64,000 nt of DNA, taken from positions 248,001 to 312,000 of the forward strand of contig CP084615.1 of the NCBI GenBank assembly GCA_025917655.1, read 5' to 3'. Each line of letters starts with the position of its first letter. Within the stretch, counting starts at the first letter, position 1. A program made the translations under genes and the position numbers. This DNA comes from Chlorella sorokiniana. Lineage: Eukaryota > Chlorophyta > Trebouxiophyceae > Chlorellales > Chlorellaceae. The notes under the pieces are model-generated. The model saw only the letters and a list, made by a program, of their open reading frames with translations. It was not told where the DNA came from and did no database searches. Below are positions 32,597-44,168 of the stretch, one piece after another.

Positions 32597-33085
32597 ACGA
32601 GCAGGCCTGTAAGCCCTGGCTGAAATTGCAGTGTTGCACTTGCAGCACACGCGCTGCGTGCTGATACATTGTGACAGGATCAATCCAGCGGCGCAAAACG
32701 AAAGGAAAGGTAGCGGATGGAAGGTGGATGAAATGCAAAACGGCGCGGGAAAGCCAGCCTGGCGCGGCTCTCTCGCAGCCCAAGTGCAAGCGAATGGCAG
32801 TGTCTGCTCTCAGTTTGTCGGGGTGGCACGGGCGCCTTGCAAGCTGAAACGGTGGCCAACAGGCTCCTGCAGGCCGCGGATGGGGCCTGGCAAGACTCGC
32901 GTGGCCATGCCGCCGCCCAGCCGCTGCAGATGGCCACGGCAGGCGCAGCGTCAGCCCTTCATTGGCGACACAGGCGTTGCAAAGCGGCCCAGCTATGCAG
33001 GCGGGCGTTCGGCGTCTGGGGCCGGTCGCCGCTGCCGCGTCAGCCGCTGCCGGGAGCCACGTGTGCGCGGCGGGCCGGGGCTGGC
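32597..33085. other. intergenic gap between convergent genes
   Basis: About 490 bases between the pseudouridine synthase stop and the Rubisco activase stop on the other strand. Both 3' untranslated regions should lie here. No protein, RNA or repeat recognised. Confidence 0.5.
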
Positions 33086-34700
33086 TCAGCCGCTGAGGCC
33101 GATCAGCGATCGCCCCATCTTGCGCTGCTTCTTCAGGTATTCATCCGACAGCCGCATGCTGTTCACAAGCTCCTGCTCGGCCACCAGTCGGCGCCCTGGC
33201 GGGGAGAAAGCGACACGCAAGCGGGCGGGTGGGCAGGAGGTGGAGAGGAAGGAGGTGCGAGGTAAGCGTCGAGGCACTCTTCTTAAGAGCAAGCTTGCGC
33301 TCAGCCGGCCCGCCCCTCTGCAAGCTACAGAATCCATTGCCGTTGATGCCGGGTCCTGCAGGCCTAGGAGGCCCGTCCCTTCCGTCTTGAAAGCGCGTGC
33401 GGGCAGGTGGCGGAAGAAAACCAAGAAAACTGTCTCCACCCTCTCCCTCACCCTCGGCCATCAGCATGTCCAGCGTCAGCTCCACAGGCTCAAACTTGGG
33501 TAGGTCTTCCTGCTTCAGCAGCCGCCGCCCCAGCTCCACCATGTTCTTGTTCTCCTCTGACGTGGGCCAGGGGGCAGGGAACGCAACCAGTCGGTGTGAG
33601 ATTCCATCACGCGGGCACGTTTGGGGGCGCCTGGGCGCTGTCTCCACGCCTTGCGTGTGTAAGCATGTGCACACGTGCAACCCCGCTCCCCTCCCTTCCC
33701 TCCCTCCGATCCTAACGGTGCGAAGCCACGCCAGACCGGACGGTGGGCTGAGACCGCTCAGCTGAGCTCCAGCCCAGCGCGCGTGCCCCCCCCTCTCCCC
33801 CCCAAGGTTGCTCAGGTGCTGGGGGCGACGCACCCTTGATCTCTCCATGGACCACATCCTGCTTGATCCACTCCCGAATCTGGCCGTCGTAGGTGGAGGC
33901 GCTGCAGCAGAGCGGGGAACGGCAGCAAATCGCGCAGCATGCGCACGGGGCGACGGCGCAACGAAAACACAGAAAACTGCTGGGTGAAGAGGCGACAAGG
34001 GTCGGGCGGGGCCGGGGGAGCTGGCTGGCAGGGCGACGGCGTGTAGGCGGGGCCCCTCGGGCTCCGCCCTGTGAAAGGAAGCTGGCCCGCCCCAGCATGT
34101 GCAACACGTGGAGCCGGGCCCCGAGCCGCAGCAGCCGCACCGCAGGGCGCCGAAGAAGTCGAGGGTCTGGCCGGGGAAGGCGCGCAGCAGGGCCAGCATG
34201 TGGTCCACGCTGAGCCCATCATCGCGGTACATCTGCGGTACGGTAGCAACAGCCGTGGCGGCACATGGCAAGGACGGCAAACGGTGGCTGGGGAGGGGCG
34301 GCACAACCATGCCGGGGGCTGCCCGGCGCTTGGATGGGCAGTGATGAACCTCCGGCACGGCATCGGAGCCTCCCTCCCGCCTGGCGGCGGGGCAATGCGG
34401 CGCACATGTACCGCATGTCGACCAGGCTGTACTGCTCACCTGGTGCAGGATGCCCACCAAGTCCTCCTCGGTCGGCTGCCAGTAGAACTTGTCCATGCGC
34501 CCGTCCCGCACCAGCGGCGCAAACAGGGTGGAGAAGTCGTTGCCTGGGCGGGAAGGGGGGGGGGGGCTTGCAAGGATGTTCACGCCAGGGCCGTTGCAAA
34601 GTGGAGGGAGGCGGGTGGCGGGGCCAGGGATGGATGCACAGGGGGGCAGGCAGAGATCCGGCTGCCGGGCGATACAAAGCGCGACATCTTCTCTCTCTCT

Positions 34701-34747
<47 letters not shown>

Positions 34748-37113
34748 GCATGCCCACACACAGCCTCATGAGCCGCCCACCCGTGACAATGATGGGCACC
34801 CGGCGGATGACGTCGTTCTCCATCCAGCCCTGGCCCACCGACACGCGGGTGGGGTTGTCGCAGATGTTCATCAGCGTGCCGACCACCATCTGGTTGTTGA
34901 CCGTGATCTGCAGCGGCGAGCCGACGCACAGCAGGCACAGCTTGCGAACAGCAATCGGCGGCGGCGGAGGACGCGCAGCGGGCGGTGCGGCAGCAGGGCA
35001 TCACACGGATGGGCGGCAGCAGTGGCACAAGCTGCACGCGCGGCATCAGGCCTTGAGCAGCGTGGCTGTTTGGAGGGTTCAATCACAACAGCTGCTGACG
35101 CAGGCCGCTTAAGAACCCCGCGCACCTGCGTGTTCTCAAAGTGGCCGATGCCGGCGTCGATGTCGTTGATCATGAGGCAGGACAGCTTGCCGTGCACCTT
35201 GGACACCTCAGCAGCCCGCCTGATGGGGGGGGGGGGGGGGGGGGCAGCACAGGTGAAAGGGTGGGGCAGCCGGCCTTGGGGGCCGGCCGGCCTTGGTCCA
35301 ACGCAGGCAGCACGCCTTGCCTGGAATGGGCGGCGGCCCAAAGAGCTGGGAAAACTGGCTCCACAGCAGCAGCAAAGGGCAGTGCTGGCAGCGCGACGAG
35401 GCAGCAGGGCCCTGTGGCGCCTGCGCTGAGGTTCGCATGTACTGCTGCGAGGCACCATGTACCGCGCACCTGTACCGCTCCCGGATCAGCTTGCCCGGGG
35501 TGCCGGCCCACTCGTGTTCCAGCTCTCCGGCTGACATGATGATCGGCTCCAGCCTGCCGGGACCACAGCGTGACCACAGCATGACCACAGCGTGGCCACA
35601 GCGAGCAGGGTGCGTGTTATCTGCAGGTGCTGGCCTGGTGTAGGCCGGCCCCGTGTGCGGCACAGGCCGCGCCATGGCAGGGGGCGGCAGCCAACCCGGC
35701 CCGAGGCTGCTCGGCGATCCAAGCGGGGGGTTGAGGCAGCCTTGACAACATAGACAACAGCACCCTGTGCGCCCCGCTCACCCCAGTTTCTTGAAGCACA
35801 GCTCCGTCTGGAAGGTCTTGCCCTGGCCCTTGCCGCCCCAGATGCCCAGGATGAGAGGCACCTTGGTGGAGGGGTCAAAGGCGCCGGAATCCACCAGGAA
35901 GTTCTTGGCAATGTGGAGGGCCACCTTCTCCAGGAAGCTGCGGGAAGGTGGTGCAAGGCGGTGCCGCGCAGCTCACCGATGGATGGGGAGGCGGCAAGGG
36001 CAGCGCGGGAGATGCACCCAAAGCTCCTGCATGCGGCTGTGCAGGGCAGCCGGAGCGAGCCCAGCAGGGTCCGCAGGCTGTTGCGCGCGCGGCAGCAGCT
36101 GGCACCGCTGTGCCTGCTACATCTGTCGCAAGCTGGCTGCTCACCGCGGCGCTATGTAATAGTCCCCCACAATGTTGTTATCTGCGCGGGGGGGGCACGG
36201 ACGACAGAGATTGGCCGAGGGGCGAGCAGCAGGCGCCAGCAGAGCAAGGTGTCAGCAGCGCTCAGCACAGCGTGCAAGGAGGCGCCGGCGCCCTGCGGCC
36301 CGGCATGGCCGTGAAGCAAAAGCGCCAGGCTTCCGGCAGCCACGGCTGGGGCTGTGTGCAGCAAGCAGCCTCACATGTGCGAAACTCGTACGTCCTCAGA
36401 GAGCCGTCTGAAGGCGCGGCGGGGGAGGGCGGGAGCCAGTGTTAGAGGCGGAAACTGCCCCGGACCACCAGCAGGCTGAGCTTGAGCTGCTCAAACAACT
36501 GCAGCTGGGGGCCTGCTGCACCAATGCACCAGCGCACAGCGCTCAGAACGCGGCGGCAGCGCGCCTGCAATGTCGGTTTTGTGGCCCAGCACGCTGCCAG
36601 TGAAGAGAGAGTCTATCATGCCGGCCCGCTGGCCGTGGTCCACGTTGATGTTGTACTGCTGCGCAGCACCCAGCTCGCTGAGGTAGTCGCTCTCCGCGCT
36701 GCGCCCACCCCCGCCTCCTTGGCGCCCCAGCTGCTCTGGCAAGGGCTGGGCGTGCGGAAGGACACGCGCGGCGGGCGGCCGCCGCTGGCAGCCTGCTGCA
36801 CGTCGCTCTGCTGCGCCCGCGGCGGCTGTGGCTCGGTTCCTGCAGCAACAAACTTGCACACTCGTGAAGAGCGTTGGGCAACACACACAATGCACCAAGA
36901 AGCGTGTGTTGAGCAGAACGATTCAGGAGCCAGAAGCACACGGCGGCCACCACAGTGGCGGCAGCCACAGGCACCTCGGCGGGCTGTCGATTTGCAGCCT
37001 GTAAATTGCTGCATTAGCCTCCCGCAGGCTGCGTTGCTGCTACATGGGGCTGCTGATGGCCGGGAAAGGCCGGAGAGCGAGGTCGAGCCGCCCAAGCTCG
37101 AGAGTGATGCCAT
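33086..37113 (-). CDS. RCA: Rubisco activase, plastid-targeted
   Basis: AAA+ ATPase that removes inhibitory sugar phosphates from Rubisco in the chloroplast stroma. Read from the minus strand: a Ser-rich leader (MASLSSLGGSTSLSGLSRP) from 37113, an N-domain exon ending RAGMIDSLFTGSVL, LRTYEFR, NNIVGDYYIAPR, then FDPSTKVPLILGIWGGKGQG with Walker A GGKGQGKT (exon near 35938-35785), IIMSAGELEHEWAGTPGKL, the Walker B region CLMINDIDAGIG, NICDNPTRVSVGQGW with the sensor and pore area, RRVPIIVTGNDFSTLFAPL, DKFYWQPTEEDL, and the helical C-domain with EWIKQDVVHGEI, LPKFEPVELTLDML and DEYLKKQRKMG before TGA at 33086-33088. There is no redox-regulated C-terminal extension of the plant alpha form. Exons between 36900 and 36400 are only roughly placed, with a one-base offset in the N-domain exon. 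Adjacent MYB gene is on the same strand. Confidence 0.95.
34688..34746 (+). repeat. compound CT/CA microsatellite in a Rubisco activase intron
   Basis: About 27 bases of CT repeats followed directly by about 32 bases of CA repeats, inside an intron. A likely length polymorphism. Confidence 0.9.
35227..35244 (+). repeat. poly-G run in a Rubisco activase intron
   Basis: An uninterrupted run of about 18 G at the edge of an intron, one of the longest in the window. The written length should not be trusted given the signs of homopolymer error elsewhere. Confidence 0.7.
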
Positions 37114-37937
37114 AGTTCACGGTACTGATCGACGTTTAGGACGTGCTGTAAGAATGCAAGCGTTTTCCGAACCATGGAGGGTGCAATTGGCGTCGAGGCA
37201 GTACGGTGGTTGTACTTTGGTTGTAAGGGTCACTTTTTGCGCCAAAGGGACAGCACAATCGCAACCCTTTCAGAGTGAGGTTGTGCGGCTGTCAGGGCGA
37301 CGCCTGCCACGTCGAAGGATTGCTTCGGTTGTGACCTGAACCAACCAGACGCTGGTCAACCGTCACAGACTCGTCAGCAGCATGCAGCATGGCTGGGGGT
37401 ATGCAAGCCATGGGAGGGGTCAAGACAGAGGTCACTTGTCAGGCAACCCTGGATCGGGCTGCTGCTGTGCAATGTGGGCAGCGGAATGAAACAGTGAGAG
37501 GCGGTGAGCGGGGTGCAAGTGCGGGGTGAGGTCGTTTGGGGGCACGGTCACGGTGTGGGCGCCTGCATTGCTTGTTGTAGATTTTCGCCGTCAACTCTCT
37601 GTGTCAACAGCTCTCAACAGGTGACAGTGCTGCAACCTGGACGCAATGGGCCAGACGGGCGGCCGCAGGGCTGCTTTTCTCGCTGCTGTTTGGAGGGCCA
37701 CGCTGGCGTGCAACTTTTGCGGGTGGATCACGCCTGCGCCGCCGCCGGCTGCGCGCGCCCCGGGCCCCCAGCCGCCCCGCCGCCGCGCTGTAGAGGCTGC
37801 CGCCATCGTGCAAGGCTTGGCGCAGCAGCATCAGGGGGCTTCCGCCTGCAAACGGATGGGCAAAATAGGTGGTCAGTGAGAGGGTTTTCGATGGAGGCAG
37901 CAGGTTTAATCACCCCGGAGATGTATTGCGCCAGCCC
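37114..37937. other. upstream region of Rubisco activase
   Basis: About 820 bases between the Rubisco activase ATG and the minus-strand coding stretch that ends near 37938. It should hold the activase promoter. The part from 37600 to 37900 keeps some minus-strand coding look (Arg/Ala-rich) and may be a 3' part of the upstream gene. No TATA box or other element can be named. Confidence 0.4.
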
Positions 37938-40870
37938 TCATCCCATCGAACCTGCGCTGCACTTGCGCAGCGCTGCACAGGCTGACTGGGCACCTGCTGC
38001 GCAGTCTTCACTGCCGGCGGAGGGGGCGGCCTCCAGCGCCTGATGCAGGAGGGCGGTGAGGCTGCCCGGGGCGGCGGGCAGCGGCGGGCGCGCGGAGGCG
38101 GAGAGCGCAGCCAGGTCCCAGCAGGGTAGAGCGGGGTCCAGCCTGGTGGTGGTGTAGGGAGGTGTGGGAGGACAGTGTGCAGGTGAGAGCAGCTTAACAG
38201 GAAACATGGGCTCATGAAATGGCAGGAAGCTGACGGAATCAACGGTGGAGAAAAGGGCTTTGCGAGTGAAGGCGTGCAACGATTCTGGAAAACACAGACA
38301 AGCGGCGGCAATTCATCCACCACACCTGTGCATCCAGAACAAAGCCTCGCCGGCTGCTCCCCCATCCAGCTCAGAGGCATCTCCCGCCAGCAGCGGCGCC
38401 CCTGCCGCTCCCGGCAGCGCCAGCGGCGGCGGCAGGCCCGCTGCGGGCGGCAGTAACGCCCCAGGCGGGGCGGCCAGCGCCCCCGGCGGCGATTGCTGCG
38501 CCAGGTGCAGCAGCGCGGCGCGGAGCTCGGCGGCGGTGCGTGGCGAGCGGCGGTGGGCGGCGGCTGAGCTGGCGCCAGCCTGGCTGCCGTCCCCGCCCTC
38601 CGGCGGGCTGCCCAGGTCCTCCAGCGGCCGGAACAGCTCGGTCAGCTTGCTGCTGCTGGGACGGAAGTGCTGCTGCAGCAGGCGCTCGGCCTCGGCGGCG
38701 GCGGCCGCCGCAGCCGCCACCTTGCCGGCAGTGACGAGGTCCGCGGCTGCAGCGGCTGGCGTGCCGCCGCCGGGGACGCTGAGCGGCGGCAGGGGCAGCA
38801 GGCTGGAGTGGGGCGGAAGGCTGAGGGGTGGGGACAGCAGCAGGAGGGGCAGGCCGGAGGCGGAGTCTGAGCGCTGCAGCCCAGCGTGCCCAGCGTCCGC
38901 CGCCGCCGCCGCCGCCGCCGGCTGTGGACTGGCTCCCCAGGCCAGGGCCTCAGCCGCCGCCGTGCCCACGCCCCCTCCTGACCAGGGGCCGCGTGTTGCA
39001 GTTGCAGGGGGCCGGCTGGGGCGCCCCAGCTGGAGGTGGGGGAGGCGGCGCTTGGGAGCCGCCGCCGACTGGCGCTTCGGCAGCCTCCGCGCTCGAGGGC
39101 TGCGCCGCCGCCGCTGCCGGCACCGCGTTCAGAGCCCTGTGGCCCTCCGCCACCGGCTGCAGGATGGACAGCTCGGGCGCCCGTCGCTGACCGCCACTGC
39201 AGGTGGGGAGCAACAGCCCAAGCGCAAGCAGCAGGCAGGCTCTTCAGCAGGAGAAGGTCCTGGTGCTGGCGGGGCGGCAGGCTCAGGCTGGAGGGTGGCA
39301 GGGATTCCCCGTAAGGCCTACGAGGCTACAGGCAGCTTAATGAGCAGGCGACGTCGCAGTGCAGGCTGAGACAGCCGCCGCGCAGCGGCAGCGCTGCCTT
39401 GCATAAAGGCAGCCGCCGTGTGGCAGCCCATTGAAGCAGGCAGCCACAGCAGGCATCCCAGCGGCCAGCCGGCCCGCCGCCCCTCACCGCCGCAGGCCGC
39501 TGCCGGTGCGCAGCCCTGAGCCCCGCCCCTTGAGCACGGTGCCAAAGAGGAGCATGGCCGGGGTGGCGATGGCGCCGCTGGGCTGGGAGCCGAGGTGGAG
39601 GGGGTGCCCACCACGGTTGCGTGGCCTGTTTGGGTGGAGGGGTTGAGGGGTGGGGTGAGGGCGGGTGGGGTGGGGGAGGCACGGGGTGAGAGTGGTGCTG
39701 GGAGGCAGGGGAAGGAGAGAGCAGAGGCAGGAGGCTGAAAGGAGGCAGGAGCTGCATCGCGCCGGGCAGCCGCCCCGCCAGCTGGCTCCTTGCCGTAGGG
39801 CGGCGCCGCCACCCGTCCAGCGCCCCCTCTCCCAGAAGCGGCTCACCAGAAGGGGGCTGGTGATACCCAAGTCGATCAGGCTGCGCCAGGTGTCTGCGTG
39901 GATGGTGCTGGGGGGCCACGCTGGCAGGAGCACCCTTGGCAGAGCCGCCGCCGCCGCCGCCGCCCAGAGACCCCGCCGCCTCCTCCGCCACCGTCGGCAG
40001 CAGCGGGGCGGCGGTGGCAAACGTGGCGTCGCTGGAACGGCGAGCCAGCGGCTCCCCCGCCAGCCAGCTGCCAAAGGAGGGCTGGGAGGAGAGGCGGCGC
40101 TCCGCCTGCTGCAGCTGCTGCGCCCGCGGCAGGCGGCCAAAGGGCGGCGGCGGCTGGGGTCGGCGGCGGCGGCCGAGGCAGTGGCTGGTGCCCGTGCGGC
40201 AGGCGGCTGGGGGGTGCTGCGGCGCCGGACGGTACCGCCGGGGCCGCCGCTGTCTGGAGGAAAGCGTCCAGGTCAGCGGGGGAGGGCAGGGGCGGCAGCG
40301 CAGGCTGGACCGGCCCGGCTGCAGCGGCCGGCTGCAGGAAGGGACTGGCGGCGGCCGCCACCGCCTCCCGCGCGGCTGCCGCCGCAGCGGCTGCGCCGGC
40401 CTGCTGCCGCTGCGCCGCATCGTGCTCCCACAGCAGCCTGCTGGTGAGCCGCTGGCTGGCCGCCGCCTGCTGCTGCCGCCGCTGCAGCTGCTGCTGCGGC
40501 CCCAGGGAAGCGGAATCATGAGCGGGCGCCGCCGCTGCAAAGGCTGCCGCAGCCTCCTCCGAAGGCGCCGCCGCTTCCTGCGGCAGAACACGCACCGTCG
40601 CCCGACCCTCCTGCGCCGGCTGCGTGGGCAGCGCCGCCGGCAGCAGCCCCGCCGCCGCCCGCGCCTCGGGCAGGCCAACGGAGGGCCTGCGAGCCGCCGC
40701 CGCCGCCGGGGGCGAAGCTTCCAGGCTGCCGCCGCCGGCACGCCGCGCCACGCGCCGCGAACGACGCGTCTTGCCGTCGGCGAGAGCCTGCAGAGGCGGC
40801 CGGCAGCGCGTCAGCTGCTGCAACAGGCATGTTTGTGTTCCTGCTCGCAGCTAGCAGCTGGCAAGCTATA
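37938..40870 (-). CDS. Ala/Pro/Gln-rich coding region, probably the C-terminal part of the MYB gene
   Basis: Long minus-strand open segments with strong coding look but no domain: GKTRRSRRVARRAGGG followed by an Ala/Pro/Gln-rich stretch (about 40790-39990), DTWRSLIDLGITSPLL ending at a GTGAGC donor near 39840, a short exon near 39630-39490 (MLLFGTVLKGRGSG), a Ser/Ala/Pro-rich exon 38969-38320 with KLTELFRPLEDLGSPPE, and a last piece ending at 37938 (LTALLHQALEAAPSAGSEDC). It lies directly downstream of the MYB repeats on the same strand and fits a transcription-factor regulatory tail with poly-Ala and poly-Gln. It could instead be a separate gene, since a stop at 41211 could end the MYB protein. 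Exon borders are approximate. Confidence 0.45.
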
Positions 40871-41210
40871 CGAAGGCCACTGGGGAGCGCAGCCGCCGCA
40901 CGCAGTGAGCTTCGGAAGCGTGGGGCGCTCACCTGAGGGCTTCGCTGCTCAGCGGCGCCCAGCATGGGGCTGCCAGTCGGCGAACGGAGGCTGGCGGCGC
41001 GCCTGCACGTGCCGGAAAGCAGCAGACCCAGCCGGGCTCACAGTCATAGACACAACCAGAACAGCATGCACAGCATGGGAGGCAAGGCAGCCCAAGAAGC
41101 TCTGGCAGCCTGAAAACCTCAACTTTGCTACCTCCAGCCTACCCTGCCCGCCCACCCCACCCACCCAACCATAGCCACCATCCGCACAACCCCACAACCA
41201 CGTCACACGC

Positions 41211-43336
41211 CTACGCTACCCCCGACCCACCCGCCGCCGCTGGCAATGGGGCTGGAGGAGCGCTGGCGGGGGCCGGGGAGGGGGGCAGGGAGAGTGAGTA
41301 GGAGGAGGGGTCCTGGCTGCCGTCGCAGTAGCTGCTGCTGCCGCCGCCAGACTCGTCCTCCTCGTAGTCTGCGGCGTTTGAAGGGGAGGGCAGGGTGAGG
41401 GCGGGGTGGATGGGCAGGGTGAGGGGCGGAGGGGCAGGGGGAGCGTCCAAACCAAGGCAGCTGGAGTATAGCGCGCCCACAGGCCATGCGAGGGGTTGTT
41501 CTGGTTTGGGGCAGCGTGTTTTGTCGGGGCAAGCCACACTGACACTCGGCACCAGGGGGCGCAAGAGCAGGGGGAGGGAGGGGCCACGTGGCGCCAGCTC
41601 AGCCAGCTCAGCGGCCTGGCACCCACCCTCCTCCGAGTCCTCGTCCTTCCACTCTGGCAGCCCTGCAAACTCTCCCTGCTCCACCTGCACAACACGAGAC
41701 CCAGGCGCCCAGAAGCGGAACATGTTCACATGGTTGGTGACGCGGCAGAAAGGTAAACAGTTAAGGCAGCGATTGCGTGGTCTGACGGCGGGGGGCACCC
41801 AACTACCGGCAGCAACTCTGTGTGCAGAGGTGGTGGGCATGCTGCCGCCTGCAGAGGTGTGGCTGCACGCAGTTGCAGCTGCCAAGGAGCCAGGCCGCCT
41901 CCAGCTGAGGCGGGGTTACCGAAACACCACGTCACCTCCCCACCTTGCGCCGCAGCGTGCTGTTCCAGTGGTTCTTGATGGCGTTGTCGGTGCGGCCCCT
42001 GAGGTGCTGCGCCATGCGGGCCCACTGCACAGCGCGCACAGCGCACATACATGCAAGGGTGGGACGACGGTCGGCACCTCCCAAGCCATTACCGACACGG
42101 CAGCCAGGCGCCCGCGGTGCGATCAAGCAGCACGAGACGCCCTTGGAAGAATGAACGCCTCCCAGCAGGCAGAAATGCCACAGGCAGCCGCGGCTTCCCA
42201 GGCAGCTCAGGCGGCGCTGCATGCCACGGCGGCACCGGCGGGTCCGCCCTGCCCAGTGGGGTACGGTTGCATGCAGGCATGCCGCTTGTTTGGCTCGCCT
42301 GGTTGCCGTGGCGGCGGTGGAAGCGCACGATGACCTCGTCCTCCTGGCGGGTCCACTGCCCGCGCTTGATGGCGGGGTTGAGGTGGTTGTGCCACCTGCA
42401 GCGCGCACGGGCGGCACCCGGTGACTGTGTGCCAGCCAATCAAGAGATAGGGTCGCCGTGCACTCAGGCCTGCGCTCTCAACTGCTTGCCGCGAACAGGC
42501 GGGCCTGGCAAGAGAGCAGGCAGAGGAGGGGGCAGACCGGAGGCAGGTGGGCAGGCGGCACACAGGCAGGTCCCAACGGCGCCACCTCACCGCTCGCGGC
42601 ACTGCTTGCCGATGCGGCCGGGCAGATGCTCGGCAATCATGGTCCACTTCTGGGGCCCGTGCTGGGCCACCAGCCTGCGGATGGATACACCCAGGATGCA
42701 GATGGTGGCTGGCAAGCAGGCACCCCCACCCCACCCACCCACCCAACCCCCGTCCTGGTTGGGATTGGGACATAGTACAACCCAGGCAGCATACCGGGCA
42801 GCGGAAAAGCAGGCCCAGCGTGCACAGCGCACAGCGCGCACAGCGCACCGCAGTATCTTTTGGTCCTCCTCCGCCGTCCACGGTCCCTTGTGCACCTCAG
42901 GGTTGAGCACCTTCTGCCAGCGGTGCAGACACTGCACGTCGCTGCGGTCTGCAAAGTGGTCGGCTGCAGCGGGGGAAGCAAAGGGAGGGCAGGGGAAAGG
43001 GGCAGCCTCGGCATGGCGGGGACGCCAGTGCTGCCTGCTGGGCGGCGTCCCCCCGCCGCATCTGACGGCTTGCAGAGGCGGAGGCCGTGCTGCTGGATCG
43101 AGGCAATGGTAGGATCTGATTGCGGCGGGCATGTGATGTGGCTGGCTGGCAGGCTGGTTGATAGGTTTCGCTGAAGGACCGGTGCAGCTGTTGCCCTCTT
43201 GGCGGCATCCTGAGCGTCGCCCCCGCCGCTGCACACCGATTTTCTTCCAGTTCTTGGCGCCATACTGCGCCACCATTCGCCGTAGCAGGTCGTCCTGCAG
43301 GATAATAGGCCGGCCGTTGGGGGAAATAAGCTGCAT
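41211..43336 (-). CDS. three-repeat MYB transcription factor (MYB3R type)
   Basis: R1R2R3 MYB proteins bind MSA elements and control mitotic genes in plants. The minus strand reads R1 [20 protein letters not shown], then [20 protein letters not shown]2 [12 protein letters not shown] to [20 protein letters not shown] and [14 protein letters not shown]3 [20 protein letters not shown] and [20 protein letters not shown], then NSTLRRKV. R2 and R3 keep all regularly spaced Trp residues; R1 lacks its first Trp (GRPIIL in its place). An acidic tail follows ([24 protein letters not shown]), then a possible stop at 41211-41213. Exons lie near 43336-43240, 42965-42850, 42680-42597, 42400-42299, 42030-41945, 41720-41630 and 41372-41211. 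The intron after 42299 starts with GC. ATG at 43334-43336 is the best start seen; an upstream exon to 43617 is possible. Confidence 0.88.
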
Positions 43337-44168
43337 GGCAAGGCTGCTGCACAGCGGCGGCGGTGTTGACAGCTGCCGCCGCTGAGCGGCTGTCGCCCGC
43401 CGCGACAGCTGCTTGCTGCAAATTCGCGGCTGCCAATACTCGCCTCCTGCTTGCTCCAGCCTCCCCTGCCATTGCGCCGCACTTTAGTTTGCACCTTGCT
43501 GCAGCAAGGGTTGGGGCCGGGATGAGTGGCAGCCGGCAGCAACCGGGCTGGCTGGGGAGCAGCAGGGGGTCTTGGGCTTTCTGATTGCTTCCGATGGAAG
43601 TCCACCCACCCTTCCACTGGCGGAGGCTCCGCTACGTAGTCGGGGTCGTCATGCGGGCACGCACTGACCGCCCATAGCTGCTGACGGATGCCCGCTTGCG
43701 ACCATTCATCGCCGGCAATAAGTAAAGCGCGATGGCATTGGCGAAAGGCCTCAATTGGCCAGTGGTGTAGTGACAGCCAGGCACTGCTGGCGCTGCTGAG
43801 CGCGACGTGCCGTCTCCAAATATAAAGCTGGCCAGCGGTGATTCGCGTGTTGAGAGGCGCCAGCGTGCATGTTATGTCGTCTCTTGCGCGCGCTGATTGC
43901 TTTCTGCCGGTCAGATCCTCTGATCAACCAGCTGGAATCCTGGCCCTGCTACTTCCAGTTGCCTCACCGCACGACGGCGGTACTGCGCCAGGCTGATTTC
44001 GCAATCAAAGGCGAATGTCATAGGACAACTAGCTACAAAAGCCATTCAGTGTATGTTCAAGGTGCTGAGGATGAAAATGAAGAATGTGGGGTGGATGGCA
44101 GAGGCAGCTCGCACAAGATGCCCAAGCGCCGTCGTGGAACCGGGACGGAGGGCGACGTGCGAACGGCG
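43337..44168. other. intergenic region upstream of the MYB gene
   Basis: About 830 bases between the MYB start and the 3' end of VPS20, both on the minus strand. Lower GC from about 43720 to 44060. A TATA-like string AATATAAAGC lies at about 43818 on the plus strand. No gene supported; it should contain the MYB promoter and possibly a 5' exon. Confidence 0.4.
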
